From NCBI GenBank assembly GCA_052180195.1, contig CP197469.1: a stretch of 64,000 bases of DNA, one strand, 5' to 3'. Under the pieces are notes generated by a model, which was not told the origin of the DNA, made no database searches, and was given only the letters and a program-made list of their open reading frames with translations. The position numbers were made by a program, and so were the translations under genes. Each line of letters opens with the position of its first letter. The first letter of the stretch is position 1. Shown piece after piece: positions 7,947 to 17,670 of this stretch. The stretch is from Gottfriedia sp002574545 (GTDB taxonomy: Bacteria > Bacillota > Bacilli > Bacillales > Bacillaceae_G).

Positions 7947-9939
7947 TACAAAGAAACCGTTTCGTTATATGGCTGGATTAGACGGGCTTAGAGCTTTAGC
8001 TGTTTTATCTGTAATTGCATATCATTTGAATTTTTCATGGGCTTCTGGCGGGTTTCTAGGCGTTACAGTATTTTTTGTACTTTCAGGTTATTTGATTACC
8101 GATTTATTAATTGCTGAGTGGAGTACAAATCAAAGGATCGACTTAAAAAGCTTTTGGTACCGCCGCGCAAAAAGACTTCTACCGGGTATGTTCACCTTAC
8201 TACTTATTGTCATTGCATTTGTTTCATTATTCAAATCATCAATGATCGGAAATTTAAAACAAGATTCAGTAGCTGCCATATTTTATTACAGTAATTGGTG
8301 GTATATCTTCCATCACCTTTCATATTTTGAGTCTTTTGCAAATCCATCGATATTAAATCATTTTTGGTCGTTAGCTGTTGAGGAGCAGTTTTATATTATT
8401 TGGCCGATCCTTACTCTATTAGGCTTAAAATATATTAAAAATAAAGATCGACTATTTTTGTATACATTAGTTGGTGCAATCGTTTCTGCATTACTGATGG
8501 CTATATTATTCCATCCTGGTAGTGATCCTAGTAGGGTCTATTATGGAACTGACACGAGAGCTTTTTCATTATTAATAGGGGCATCATTGGCTTTAGTATG
8601 GCCTAGCCGAAAACTTACAAATAACGTTACAACCTCTGGAAAAATATTAATTGATCTAGTAGGGATTACGGGTTTACTTATTTTTCTACTGATGGTCGGT
8701 AAAACAAATCAGTATGATAGTTTCCTTTATCGTGGGGGAATGTTCTTATTGTCTATTTCATCTGCCATGCTAATTGCGGCACTCGCTCACCCGACAAGTA
8801 AGATTGGTAGATTCCTATCAATGAAACCATTGAAATGGATCGGATTACGTTCATATGGAATCTATTTATGGCAGTACCCTGTCATTATTTTATTGTCCCC
8901 TAAGGTTAACACTGGCGATATTTCACTGTTTAGAGCAATTTGTCAAATTACATTAATATTTGTTCTTGCAGCTCTTTCCTATCACTATATTGAAGATCCA
9001 ATTAGAAAAGGTAAACTAGGTATACTTTGGAAAAACTTCCTTGCAGGAAATATTAATCTAAAAGAATTCTTTTATAAACATATTGTGATCATATCCACAT
9101 TTATTTTATTATCAGGTATCGCAAGCTTTGGACTATCTATTCTCCCTGATTCTAAAGATGTAAAAGCAAGTTCAGAAATTGAATCAGTTCAATCCGTATC
9201 AAAACAATCTTCTGAAACTGTTGTTGAAAACGGTACTAAAAACCCTCCTTCAACAACTATAGATGATCACGATAAACAAGCAACCAAACCAATTGGGCAA
9301 AATGATGACGAAAAAACAGTAAATCAAGATAAAAAGCCAGTCAATGACAATACAAGTAAACAAAATAATAATAGTGGTCAAACAAATGAAGAGCCAAAGT
9401 CAGGTGTCGATAACAATCAAACTCCAAATACTAACAAACCCGCTGAAACGAATAAGCCGGTTGTGTCAAATAATAATGTATTTATCGTAGGAGATTCAGT
9501 CGTTATTAATTCAATTCCTGAACTGAAGAAAACCTATTCATCACTTTCTGTAAATGCTAAAATTGGAAGACAATTTACTGAAGCATCTGCAATCATTCAA
9601 CAAGCAAAAAACACAAATTCGCTTGGAAATATTGTTGTTATAGAGCTAGGTACAAACGGTCCTTTTACCACAAAACAAATGTCTTCTCTCATCGATTTAA
9701 TTGGGAAAGATCGAAAAATTTTATTTGTTAACACGCGAGTACCAAGACCTTGGGAGTCGATTGTGAATAAAACTTTAAGAGAAGTTTCAAGTAAATATGC
9801 AAATACTAGAGTTGTAGACTGGCATAGTGCTAGCGCAAATCATAACTCATATTTTTCTCCAGATGGTGTTCATTTAAAACCAGATGGTGCAAAAGCATTA
9901 GCGTCACTACTCATAAATGCAATTGAATCTTGGAAGTAA
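7939..9939 (+). CDS. oatA: peptidoglycan O-acetyltransferase OatA
   Basis: 667 residues. The N-terminal 400 are an acyltransferase-3 membrane domain with about ten helices (opening YMAGLDGLRALAVLSVIAYHL), then a helix, an Asn/Lys/Thr-rich linker (about 420-510) and a C-terminal SGNH esterase-like domain with GDS (Ser520), IELGTNG and DGVH (Asp642, His645). OatA moves acetyl groups across the membrane onto muramic acid C6-OH, blocking lysozyme. ATG at 7939 is chosen because GAAGAGG sits 8 bases upstream; an earlier ATG at 7909 gives eleven unlikely extra residues. It lies after sigV-rsiV, as in B. subtilis (yrhL/oatA). Confidence 0.92.
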   Translation: MSNTKKPFRYMAGLDGLRALAVLSVIAYHLNFSWASGGFLGVTVFFVLSGYLITDLLIAEWSTNQRIDLKSFWYRRAKRLLPGMFTLLLIVIAFVSLFKSSMIGNLKQDSVAAIFYYSNWWYIFHHLSYFESFANPSILNHFWSLAVEEQFYIIWPILTLLGLKYIKNKDRLFLYTLVGAIVSALLMAILFHPGSDPSRVYYGTDTRAFSLLIGASLALVWPSRKLTNNVTTSGKILIDLVGITGLLIFLLMVGKTNQYDSFLYRGGMFLLSISSAMLIAALAHPTSKIGRFLSMKPLKWIGLRSYGIYLWQYPVIILLSPKVNTGDISLFRAICQITLIFVLAALSYHYIEDPIRKGKLGILWKNFLAGNINLKEFFYKHIVIISTFILLSGIASFGLSILPDSKDVKASSEIESVQSVSKQSSETVVENGTKNPPSTTIDDHDKQATKPIGQNDDEKTVNQDKKPVNDNTSKQNNNSGQTNEEPKSGVDNNQTPNTNKPAETNKPVVSNNNVFIVGDSVVINSIPELKKTYSSLSVNAKIGRQFTEASAIIQQAKNTNSLGNIVVIELGTNGPFTTKQMSSLIDLIGKDRKILFVNTRVPRPWESIVNKTLREVSSKYANTRVVDWHSASANHNSYFSPDGVHLKPDGAKALASLLINAIESWK

Positions 9940-9971
9940 CACCGGTTGAATTGATTACTAGGTAAATTTAA

Positions 9972-10017
9972 AATGCACCCCATATAGTAGACATAGTCTA
10001 CAATTTGGAGGTGCATT
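9972..10017 (+). terminator. oatA terminator
   Basis: AATGCACC pairs with GGTGCATT and a T-run follows; a second hairpin GTAGAC-ATA-GTCTAC lies in its loop. Confidence 0.7.
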
Positions 10018-10042
10018 TTTTATTTATCATACAGAGAAGAAG

Positions 10043-10082
10043 CTGTCTCAAAAGGTCATTGAATGACGACATTTTGAGGCAG
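10043..10082 (+). terminator. IS left-end hairpin
   Basis: CTGTCTCAAAA pairs with TTTTGAGGCAG, followed by seven T's on the plus strand. It would stop transcripts entering the element from oatA. Confidence 0.65.
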
Positions 10083-10161
10083 TTTTTTTCATTTCATCAT
10101 TTTTTGAGGGTTTTTTATAAAATTGGAGATTTTAGGAGAGGAATTTCCTTTTATTATTTTG

Positions 10162-11709
10162 TTATTTTTTCAGTTTTTTGGAAGTGGATTCCCATTTTTT
10201 TAGATTATGGGCAACACAAATTAGACCCCAGTCCGTGGTATTTTTGGACAGGCCTTTCATTGTAAATCGTTTATACCCTTGATTATGTTTTATTTGGCCA
10301 AAGACAGGTTCTACATCAATTTTTCTTTTTCGATATTTTTGATCCCCTTCTTCAGTCGATAGTCTTTTCCGTATGTCTTTTCGTTGGATCTGATTTTTGA
10401 TGGAGACTTGGATCGTTTTCATTTCTTTTCCTTTGGCACAGGTGCTTTGGAACGGGCAGTTAGGGCATTCTACGCATTGATACGTTCGTTTAATGGATTC
10501 ATAACCGTTATCTGTTTTCTTTTTACTTTCATATTGGAAAACTAGTCGTTTATCATTTACACAAATCCATTCATCTAATTCCTCATCATAAGTCATATTT
10601 TCAGCACGACCAATTTGTTTTTTCCATGCCTTAGTTTGTTCCTTATCGAATGTGTTGTATTTAATAAAAGCCTCTATTTCTTTTTCCTCACAATGAGCGT
10701 AATTTTCTTCACTCCCATAACCAGAGTCGGCAATGATCGAATTTGGTTTTGGACGATTGTACTTTTCCAATAGATCTAAATGAGGGATGAGGCAGCCTGG
10801 ATCACCTGCGCGTTGGTGAAGACTAAAGCCAACAATAAATTGATTTTCCGTTCCAATTTGTACATTATATCCTGCTTTTAACTGACCATTTTTCATATGA
10901 TCTTCTTTCATTCGCATAAAAGTTGCATCGGGATCGGTCTTGGAATAACTGTTACGATTTTGAAATGTTGCCTTTTGTTTCTCATATTTTAGTTTTCTTG
11001 GTAGTAAATCTTTCTCCAACTGACGCTTTGCTTTCTTTATCGCCTTATTTTTAGGATCTTTTTCTAGTCTTTTCTCTAACTTTTTCACGGTATCAGCGAT
11101 TTTTTCGGACGTAATTGGTGATTCCTCTAATTTCGCTTCAATGTCTGTTTCTTGTTCTAAATCTTCATCTTCTTGGATCACTTTTTCAATTCCTAACACA
11201 ATCTGTTGGAATTTTTCATCGAGTTTTTGATCATATTTTTCCGTGGATTTACGCCAAACGAAAGTGTATTTATTGGCATTTGCCTCAATTTTGGTACCAT
11301 CAAGAAAATAGTCCTCAAGTTTTACAAGACCCTCTGCTCGAAGAAGATCGACAATTGAAAAGAACGTTTCATAAATTACGTCTTTCATTCGATCGCTTCG
11401 AAAACGGTTAATTGTACGGAAATCAGGTTGTTGTTCGCCCGAAAGCCACATAAAAACAATATTCTCTTTCAGTTGTTTCGCAATTTGTCTAGAGGAATAC
11501 ATACGGTTTGAATAAGCATAAAGGATAACTTTTAACATCATTTTTGGATGATAGGGCGGACGGCCACCACCTGTGTGAAAAGAAGAAAAAATAGTAGGAT
11601 CCATTTTATCGACCGCAGTGTCAATTAAACGGGCAAGGTGATTAGTAGGAATTAATACCTCAATGTCCATTGGAAGAGTTAGTTGATTCATGTTATACTG
11701 TTTATACAT
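10162..11709 (-). CDS. IS1182 family transposase
   Basis: 515 residues, apparently intact. The N-terminal part (IPTNHLARLIDTAVDKMD, GGGRPPYHPKMMLKVILYAY, SGEQQPDFRTINRFR) and the central FLDGTKIEANANKYTFVWRKS are typical of IS1182 transposases with a DDE-like nuclease core; the C-terminus has CVECPNCPFQSTCAKG and FGQIKHNQGYKRFTMKG. Start at 11709 (MYKQYNMNQL) is preferred, with AAAGGA about 11 bases upstream. The ATG and the ribosome-site region fall in one arm of a 15-bp inverted repeat (11708-11722 with 11764-11778), likely limiting translation of read-through RNA. Confidence 0.9.
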   Translation of the reverse strand: MYKQYNMNQLTLPMDIEVLIPTNHLARLIDTAVDKMDPTIFSSFHTGGGRPPYHPKMMLKVILYAYSNRMYSSRQIAKQLKENIVFMWLSGEQQPDFRTINRFRSDRMKDVIYETFFSIVDLLRAEGLVKLEDYFLDGTKIEANANKYTFVWRKSTEKYDQKLDEKFQQIVLGIEKVIQEDEDLEQETDIEAKLEESPITSEKIADTVKKLEKRLEKDPKNKAIKKAKRQLEKDLLPRKLKYEKQKATFQNRNSYSKTDPDATFMRMKEDHMKNGQLKAGYNVQIGTENQFIVGFSLHQRAGDPGCLIPHLDLLEKYNRPKPNSIIADSGYGSEENYAHCEEKEIEAFIKYNTFDKEQTKAWKKQIGRAENMTYDEELDEWICVNDKRLVFQYESKKKTDNGYESIKRTYQCVECPNCPFQSTCAKGKEMKTIQVSIKNQIQRKDIRKRLSTEEGDQKYRKRKIDVEPVFGQIKHNQGYKRFTMKGLSKNTTDWGLICVAHNLKKWESTSKKLKK

Positions 11710-11778
11710 AAGAAAATCGTTCCTTTCAGGTTGTTGGTTGTGGTGACTCAATTATACCAAAAAGAACGATTTTCTTAT
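11708..11778 (-). promoter_or_regulatory. transposase promoter and start-sequestering inverted repeat
   Basis: Arms ATAAGAAAATCGTTC (11708-11722) and its complement (11764-11778) are exact over 15 bases. A TATAAT -10 element (minus strand, 11751-11756) lies in the loop, so RNA started there lacks the 5' arm, while RNA read through from outside contains both and would bury the transposase start. The -35 is poor. Confidence 0.55.
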
Positions 11779-11798
11779 TTTTTTATGCTCAAAAAAGG

Positions 11799-11831
11799 GA
11801 TGCCCCAAAAAGTTTATATTTTTGGGACATC
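11799..11831 (-). terminator. IS right-end hairpin; terminator for the protease gene
   Basis: On the minus strand GATGTCCCAAAAA pairs with TTTTTGGGGCATC and is followed by CCTTTTTT. It lies 18 bases beyond the protease stop codon and would end that transcript before it enters the IS. Confidence 0.65.
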
Positions 11832-11848
11832 CTCTTTCATCTAACACT

Positions 11849-14800
11849 CTAGTTAAATTTCTTTTTCAATTCTTCTAACGTTAATTTACTTGTTTTTTCA
11901 ACTGGTTTAATAGATGTAGGGAAATATGGATTTGTTGTCATAAAGTTCTTTTCAACATAATTGAAGTCCAAAATATCAACTACTCCATCTTTATTTAGAT
12001 CTTCCTTCAACTTATCTCCAGTTACATGCGCTTTATTTGCAATAAGCTTTGCATCATAAATGTCGATTACATTATCTCCATTAATGTCTCCTGCCGCTGC
12101 AGTATCAGTATAAGCGAAATAGTCTATTCCTTGGATTTTTCCATCTACTAATTTACTTAATTTAACTTTTCTACTATATTGATAGTGTCCTGGTATGCTA
12201 ACTACGAATGTATAATCATCTTTAGTGGCAGGAATATTTAAAATCGTCATATAGCCATGATCAGAAATATCCGCTTTATATTGTTTACCATTTTTATCTA
12301 CAACATATGCTTTTACACCTAGCTTCGAATAATCTAAATCGTAGTTATAAAAGTTAACTGCTTCACCGTGGAAATACCCTTCTAGAACTGAGTGTTGGGC
12401 GATGAATTTAAAGTGATTAGCATATGTCGGTAACGTAACCTTATTCCCTTCATTTGTTTGATAAGTTGACTCTTGATAATAAAAGCCACTCTCCCTCATA
12501 TAGTTAAGGTCGCTCACTACCTTTAAATTAATATCTAACAAATCAATATTCCCATTAATTTTTACTGGTAAATTCGTCTTTTTATCCTTAATATCAACTG
12601 ATAATGTTGTAATATTTGACCACGTATCCTCTGTTATTTGTGGTTTTCCAATGCGAATACTCCAATTATTTTTCTTCATTAACTCATCTAATTGTTTCGA
12701 TTGCTTTACACTCATAACTTTGTAATAGTTTGGAATATTAATAGTTGCGTTAGCACTTGTTAAATTTTTCGCATTGTGGATCGTAAATGTACTTGTAAAC
12801 TCTGAACCTAAAGTAACTTCTTTAGACTTTGTATTAATTGTTGCGTATCGGTCACCTTTATTAATAATCGTAAAATCAGGGAAAACCGGGTTTCCTGCTG
12901 TTGCATAATCATAGGTATAAATTGCTACGTTCGTAGGGTAATTTGCATACTCTTCTGGTAATACACCAAATTTGAAGTCACCATTTTTAGTTGGGAAAAA
13001 TTGTGCTGTCGGCCATGATGAATCCTGATAAGCATAAACTGAGTTTGCTTCTTGAGTTAGCTCATGTCCTCTACTCTTTAGATAATCGATTGTATCGTCG
13101 TATACATTTCCATGGACCCAGTAAGCTTTGTAATCTTTACCATCCATTGGGTTTGTTTCAGTTGTTAAATCCGCATCGGAAATTTCATTAATGCCTGTCT
13201 TTTTATCAAATACTACTTTTGGAGGGGTATTATCAATTACCATATCATTGTCAACTTTATAGGTTTTCCCAGCAGCATCTGTACCAATATAAGAAACAAT
13301 GTATTTGCCTTCATCTAAAGGTTCATATTCAAGTGTTAATGGCTTATTTGGATCACCTGTAAATAATTTTGCATCACCAGAAAAGCCGTACATGATTAAG
13401 TAGTCTGTATCAACATTTGCACCGGCACAATCGAAAGTACCGTATAGGCCAATTGGTTTTCCAGATAGATCGCTAACAACAACATCGATTTTTTCCATCT
13501 CACTGTTAAATCTTACTGTAACTGGTGTAAAAGGTAGTATATCAGGATGGAAGTTACTTAAGTCACTTGTTATTGCATTCTTAAAGAAATCAACCTTTGC
13601 AAATCCACTTGTCGTATACCTCACGTGGAACGGTATTTGGTACTCCTGTGTTTTCGATTCATTTTCTACATAAATATAGCCTTCATATATGCCAAATTCA
13701 GCAGATTTTGGTATTGTTATTTTGGCGTCTATATTGACACTGTCATTTCCATTAACAGTTACTTCAGAAGGCAGTTCGAGTTTCACTCCATTTTTACTAG
13801 CATCTTTTGAAACCTCATCTATCGTTAAAAATTCTACTCTTGTATGATATGTTTCATTATTTTTGCTTAAATTTTTAATATTAATTGAAGTTGTACGATT
13901 TTGTTCCTCGCTTGTTTGTGTAATACTTCCGAATGGTAATGAACCTGATAGATCATCGATTTGCTTTTTAAAACCATTTTCATCCAATGTATACGATTTA
14001 TTTTGTACTTCTACTAAAGTCGTGTTATGAACTGCCTCGTAAGCATCTACTCGACCAGCTCCAACTTCGTTTACATGATATGTTCTTCCTTTTAATGGAT
14101 CGGCTGTATTCATAAGTGCTGCTTTTACATCGGCAACAGTATATTCTGGGTGGGATTGTAGTAATAATGCAGCAACACCCGCAACATGTGGCGTAGCCAT
14201 TGAAGTCCCATCCATGCTCGCGTAACTAGTTGAGTAATCCGTTTCTTCCCCAGGATTATTAATATATTCTGGTACAGTTGAGAAAATAGAAACACCTGGT
14301 GCCACAACATCTGGTTTAATATCAAAATTATTACTTACAGGTCCTCGGGAACTAAAGTCTGCTAATACGTCACCAGATGTCATATTTGACTGTAAATCCG
14401 TCATTTTTAATTGAACATCCGGATTCTTAGTGAGCTCATCAACAATACTTTTCCCTTCCTCTTGACTCATTTTAAAAGTAGGTACATAACCAAAGTTTTC
14501 ACCTAAAAAGAAAGGAATCTCTTCTTCTATATTATTATAAATTAACACTGCTACTGCTCCTTTTTCATGAGCACGTCGGATTTTTTCATCAAAAGATAAA
14601 GTACCACGTGATATTAGCGCCACTTTGCCACTTACGTCTTTATTTGTATAATCCTCCTCGGCACCTATTCCTACATCTACAACATTCAATTTTTTATCAA
14701 TAATATTTAAGTAATCTTTTCCTAAACCGTGAGCCATTAACTCATTTTCAACTGAAACATTCCCTATACTCGTTTGTACAGTTGGTATATCTGTAGGAAC

Positions 14801-16003
14801 ATCGCTTGCTCCGACAGTAATAGCTAATGGTGACGAACCAGGAGAACCTAGTGACCCTGGAGTAGGACCTGCATTACCTCCCGCTACCACGGGAACTACC
14901 CCTTGTAAAGCTGCATTATTAATCGCTACTGCTGTAGCATCTAAAGAATAATTATTACTGTTTCCTAAAGAAAGATTAATTACATCCATCCCATCTTCTA
15001 CAGCCTTTTCAATTCCAGCAATAATCCAAGAATCATATCCTGAACCATAATGACCTAAAACACGATATGCATATAAGTCAACATTTGGTGCTACGCCAGT
15101 CATTGCATAATCAACGTTATTTCGCGGGTTTGATGCAATTGTACCCGCAACATGTGTTCCATGTTCAGTAACAAATGGACGGCCATCAATTTCTGCCGGC
15201 TCACCAGAAGCAGCTAAATCTGCAGGTGTAGATTCCATTGGATCCGAGTCATTATCTACAAAATCATAACCACCTTTATAAACATCCTTTAAATCCGGAT
15301 GATTATAATCAATACCCGTATCAAGAACTCCTACTTTAATCCCCTGGCCATTTATATCCTCGTTATGTAAACGATCTACACCTAAAAGTGGTAACGCTGG
15401 TGGCACACTTTTATTTTTTGTAGAAGAATTAACAGAAAGCTCTTTGATCGGTACACTAACTTTGTTATCCTTCCATACTCGTTTCACAACACCCGTTTGA
15501 AGAAGCAAATTAATTTGATCCGTCGGAATCGTCATTGCCACTCCATTGAATACATTTTCAAATGATTGTTTAATATGAAACTGATTTGTTTTCTTTTTAG
15601 CTTGCTGATTTACTTCCACTTTTTCGTTTTTCTTATTCCATAATTCCGTTAATCGCTTTTTAAAGAACTCTTGTTCACCTTTTATTTTTTCTTTCTTACC
15701 TTTAGATACCTTTTTGATTTTCCCATTTTGATCATTTTCAATTGGTGAAGTTTTTAGTTCAACTATAATATTTGCAGTTTTATCTTTTAAGGATAATAAG
15801 CTTGGGTCAATCACAAAGCCTTCTTGAGGAGTTAAACGTTTAATCGATTGTCTTTGCTCATCTGTCAGTCCCTTTAAGATTGATTCTACAGAGTTCGACG
15901 TTGCATAAGATTTTTGTTGAGGCATTAAATAAGATGTAAAAAAGCTTGTAGTTAATACACTTGTTACCATTACATTTAGCATTTTCTTATTTCTAATCTT
16001 CAT
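11849..16003 (-). CDS. secreted subtilisin-like serine protease with dockerin-like C-terminus
   Basis: 1384 residues. There is a signal peptide (about 1-34, ending KSYA), an I9-type propeptide (about 75-185) and an S8 catalytic domain (about 205-650). The triad is visible: Asp228 in VGVLDTGIDYNHPDL, His281 in HGTHVAG, Ser601 in DGTSMATPHVAG. A PA-like insert (about 420-540: VALISRGTLSFDEKIRRAHEKGAVAVLIYN) resembles Vpr/C5a-peptidase enzymes. Fn3-like regions follow, then a pair of Ca-binding loops (about 1303-1354: DINGDNVIDIYDA and DLNKDGVVDILDF) typical of dockerin type I. GGAG lies before the ATG. It is divergent from the RNPP-type regulator, which may control it. A dockerin in a Bacillaceae protease is unusual. 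Confidence 0.9.
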   Translation of the reverse strand: MKIRNKKMLNVMVTSVLTTSFFTSYLMPQQKSYATSNSVESILKGLTDEQRQSIKRLTPQEGFVIDPSLLSLKDKTANIIVELKTSPIENDQNGKIKKVSKGKKEKIKGEQEFFKKRLTELWNKKNEKVEVNQQAKKKTNQFHIKQSFENVFNGVAMTIPTDQINLLLQTGVVKRVWKDNKVSVPIKELSVNSSTKNKSVPPALPLLGVDRLHNEDINGQGIKVGVLDTGIDYNHPDLKDVYKGGYDFVDNDSDPMESTPADLAASGEPAEIDGRPFVTEHGTHVAGTIASNPRNNVDYAMTGVAPNVDLYAYRVLGHYGSGYDSWIIAGIEKAVEDGMDVINLSLGNSNNYSLDATAVAINNAALQGVVPVVAGGNAGPTPGSLGSPGSSPLAITVGASDVPTDIPTVQTSIGNVSVENELMAHGLGKDYLNIIDKKLNVVDVGIGAEEDYTNKDVSGKVALISRGTLSFDEKIRRAHEKGAVAVLIYNNIEEEIPFFLGENFGYVPTFKMSQEEGKSIVDELTKNPDVQLKMTDLQSNMTSGDVLADFSSRGPVSNNFDIKPDVVAPGVSIFSTVPEYINNPGEETDYSTSYASMDGTSMATPHVAGVAALLLQSHPEYTVADVKAALMNTADPLKGRTYHVNEVGAGRVDAYEAVHNTTLVEVQNKSYTLDENGFKKQIDDLSGSLPFGSITQTSEEQNRTTSINIKNLSKNNETYHTRVEFLTIDEVSKDASKNGVKLELPSEVTVNGNDSVNIDAKITIPKSAEFGIYEGYIYVENESKTQEYQIPFHVRYTTSGFAKVDFFKNAITSDLSNFHPDILPFTPVTVRFNSEMEKIDVVVSDLSGKPIGLYGTFDCAGANVDTDYLIMYGFSGDAKLFTGDPNKPLTLEYEPLDEGKYIVSYIGTDAAGKTYKVDNDMVIDNTPPKVVFDKKTGINEISDADLTTETNPMDGKDYKAYWVHGNVYDDTIDYLKSRGHELTQEANSVYAYQDSSWPTAQFFPTKNGDFKFGVLPEEYANYPTNVAIYTYDYATAGNPVFPDFTIINKGDRYATINTKSKEVTLGSEFTSTFTIHNAKNLTSANATINIPNYYKVMSVKQSKQLDELMKKNNWSIRIGKPQITEDTWSNITTLSVDIKDKKTNLPVKINGNIDLLDINLKVVSDLNYMRESGFYYQESTYQTNEGNKVTLPTYANHFKFIAQHSVLEGYFHGEAVNFYNYDLDYSKLGVKAYVVDKNGKQYKADISDHGYMTILNIPATKDDYTFVVSIPGHYQYSRKVKLSKLVDGKIQGIDYFAYTDTAAAGDINGDNVIDIYDAKLIANKAHVTGDKLKEDLNKDGVVDILDFNYVEKNFMTTNPYFPTSIKPVEKTSKLTLEELKKKFN

Positions 16004-16354
16004 TTCTATGCGCTCCTTCTACTAGATTAAGTTAAACTGTTTGAAAAAAATGATTAAATTAACTAACTCTATTTCATTCCTCCAATAAAAAAAATGGTGT
16101 AAAATTAGAATTGGAATAGTTAGATAAATCTAATAATTTAATTGTAATTTAGCTATTTTTCGTGGTAAATGGGGGTTATTTCAGATCGAATTGTCTTTAA
16201 TGAGCCTTATTTTCGACATTCATCATCATAAATTATTTTTCTATTTAGCATTAAAGTCGCATTTTTTACTAAATTTATTGATTGATAGATTTTGCATGGA
16301 ATGAAAGTTTTTAAAAATTCAATAGAAATTTTTAGGATTAACTTGGGGGAATCA

Positions 16355-16381
16355 ATGGTTTTCTACTACTCAAACTTTTAA
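16355..16381 (+). CDS. 8-codon micro-ORF MVFYYSNF upstream of the regulator
   Basis: ATG at 16355 with TTGGGGGA 4-5 bases upstream and a stop at 16379, 30 bases before the regulator start. The ribosome site is stronger than expected by chance. It might be a leader peptide or an unsecreted small peptide; it is too short for the usual exported pro-peptides of RNPP systems. Chance remains possible. Confidence 0.3.
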   Translation: MVFYYSNF

Positions 16382-16411
16382 TAAAAGGCTTACAAAAAGG
16401 AGAAATTTGTT

Positions 16412-17632
16412 ATGTATGAGGGGAGAATCATAAAATATTATCGAGAAAAATCTCAAATGACACAAGAACAATTAGGGAAAGGAATTTGTTCTAGTACGCA
16501 TATTAGTAAAATAGAAAGATCTCAAACTGAATATGCAAATGAAATTATAGCCCTTCTATCAGATCGACTTGGAATAAAAATCGAAAATGAGATTTTAAAA
16601 TTAAAAAATATTAAAATGCGTATAGATAGTTGGCAGCAGTCTATTATAATGCAGCTATTTGACGAAATAGAAAAAATCAACATAGAACTTGAGCAAGAAG
16701 AGTTAATTCAAATTTCAAATCATATTAATCAATATAAATTACTTCGCATCCGATATTTATTAATGCGTAATTTAATGAGTGAAGCAAAAGAGCTCATAAA
16801 TGAAATTAAAAAAATAAAGCACAAATTGGCACCTTATGAACGAAATCTTTTTAGACATGTGCAAGGTATTTATCACTTAACGAACCATGAACCTTTACTT
16901 GCCATTCAAGTTTTAAAGAAAATTAATATTGAAGAATATGCAAATGAGGAATATTATTATCACTTAGCTTCTGCTTATCATTCAAATGATTTTCCTGTTA
17001 TGGCATATTTCTATGCTGATAAAGCCCGACAGTATTTCAAAAGTATTAATTCCTATCTTAGGGTAATCGACTCCGAAATGCTTATGCTAATACAAGTTAA
17101 GGATAATGAAGAATTTTCTGAGACGATTAAAAGATTTGAAAACTTAATCCAAAGCTGCGAAATTTGTAGATCATCGGACCGAAAAGCAAGGGTATATCAT
17201 AATTTAGCTTTTGAATATTATCGAAGAAAAAATTATGAGTTAGCAAAAAAATATTATTTTGAGTCTATGAAATTGAAGGATTCCAATTCGATCCCATACT
17301 TACTTTCCTTAGAAGGATATATACGAAGTTCCTATTATGGAAAACTTTTATCTAAAGGTGAATTATTACAATATGTAGGGAAAGGGTATGATCTTGCTAC
17401 CAAAAAAAATGACAAACTTTTTATTAATTTATTCATCTTATTAGACTTATTAATCTTAGAAAAAGAACAAGAATATCACCAATATTTGGCAGATCATTCA
17501 TTACCATTTTTTAAAAAAGTAGGATTCGCTTATCTAATCAATCAATCGGAAAAAGAATTGTTTAACTATTATATTAAAGGCAAACAAACCCGTAAAGCAT
17601 TAAATATGGCAAATACATTAATAAATCAGTAG
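16412..17632 (+). CDS. RNPP-type (PlcR/NprR-like) HTH-TPR regulator
   Basis: 406 residues: an N-terminal XRE helix-turn-helix (about 5-60: IIKYYREKSQMTQEQLGKGICSSTHISKIERSQ) followed by helical tetratricopeptide-like repeats to the end (for example ARVYHNLAFEYYRRKNYELAKKYYFESMKL). This layout and length fit PlcR/NprR regulators, which bind imported signalling peptides in the TPR domain. NprR-type genes usually lie beside a secreted protease gene; here the divergent neighbour is a large secreted protease. No pro-peptide gene of the NprX/PapR kind follows: a terminator lies within 10 bases of the stop. The signal, if any, is unknown. Confidence 0.82.
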   Translation: MYEGRIIKYYREKSQMTQEQLGKGICSSTHISKIERSQTEYANEIIALLSDRLGIKIENEILKLKNIKMRIDSWQQSIIMQLFDEIEKINIELEQEELIQISNHINQYKLLRIRYLLMRNLMSEAKELINEIKKIKHKLAPYERNLFRHVQGIYHLTNHEPLLAIQVLKKINIEEYANEEYYYHLASAYHSNDFPVMAYFYADKARQYFKSINSYLRVIDSEMLMLIQVKDNEEFSETIKRFENLIQSCEICRSSDRKARVYHNLAFEYYRRKNYELAKKYYFESMKLKDSNSIPYLLSLEGYIRSSYYGKLLSKGELLQYVGKGYDLATKKNDKLFINLFILLDLLILEKEQEYHQYLADHSLPFFKKVGFAYLINQSEKELFNYYIKGKQTRKALNMANTLINQ

Positions 17633-17640
17633 AAAGTAAA

Positions 17641-17670
17641 AGGCATGTCCCGTACTAATGAGACATGCCT
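17641..17670 (+). terminator. terminator of the RNPP-type regulator
   Basis: AGGCATGTC pairs with GACATGCCT, 8 bases after the stop codon; the T tail is weak. A second inverted repeat, TTCAGACT/AGTCTGAA at 17714-17759, followed by TTTTTT, lies before the end of the carboxypeptidase gene. Confidence 0.65.

Larger units (their letters stand above)
10037..11836 (-). mobile_element. IS1182-type insertion sequence
   Basis: The ends are imperfect inverted repeats: AAGAAGCTGTCTCAAAA from 10037 and, on the opposite strand from 11836, AAGAGGATGTCCCAAAA. One transposase fills the interior. No target duplication could be confirmed from the flanks (CAGAG left, TCATC right). Each end contains an inward-facing hairpin terminator (10043-10082 and 11799-11831). 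It sits between oatA and the protease gene without breaking either. Confidence 0.85.

Noticed and set aside
10005..10265. 86-residue plus-strand ORF
   Set aside because: It lies on IS end sequence and antisense to the transposase C-terminus; no ribosome site.
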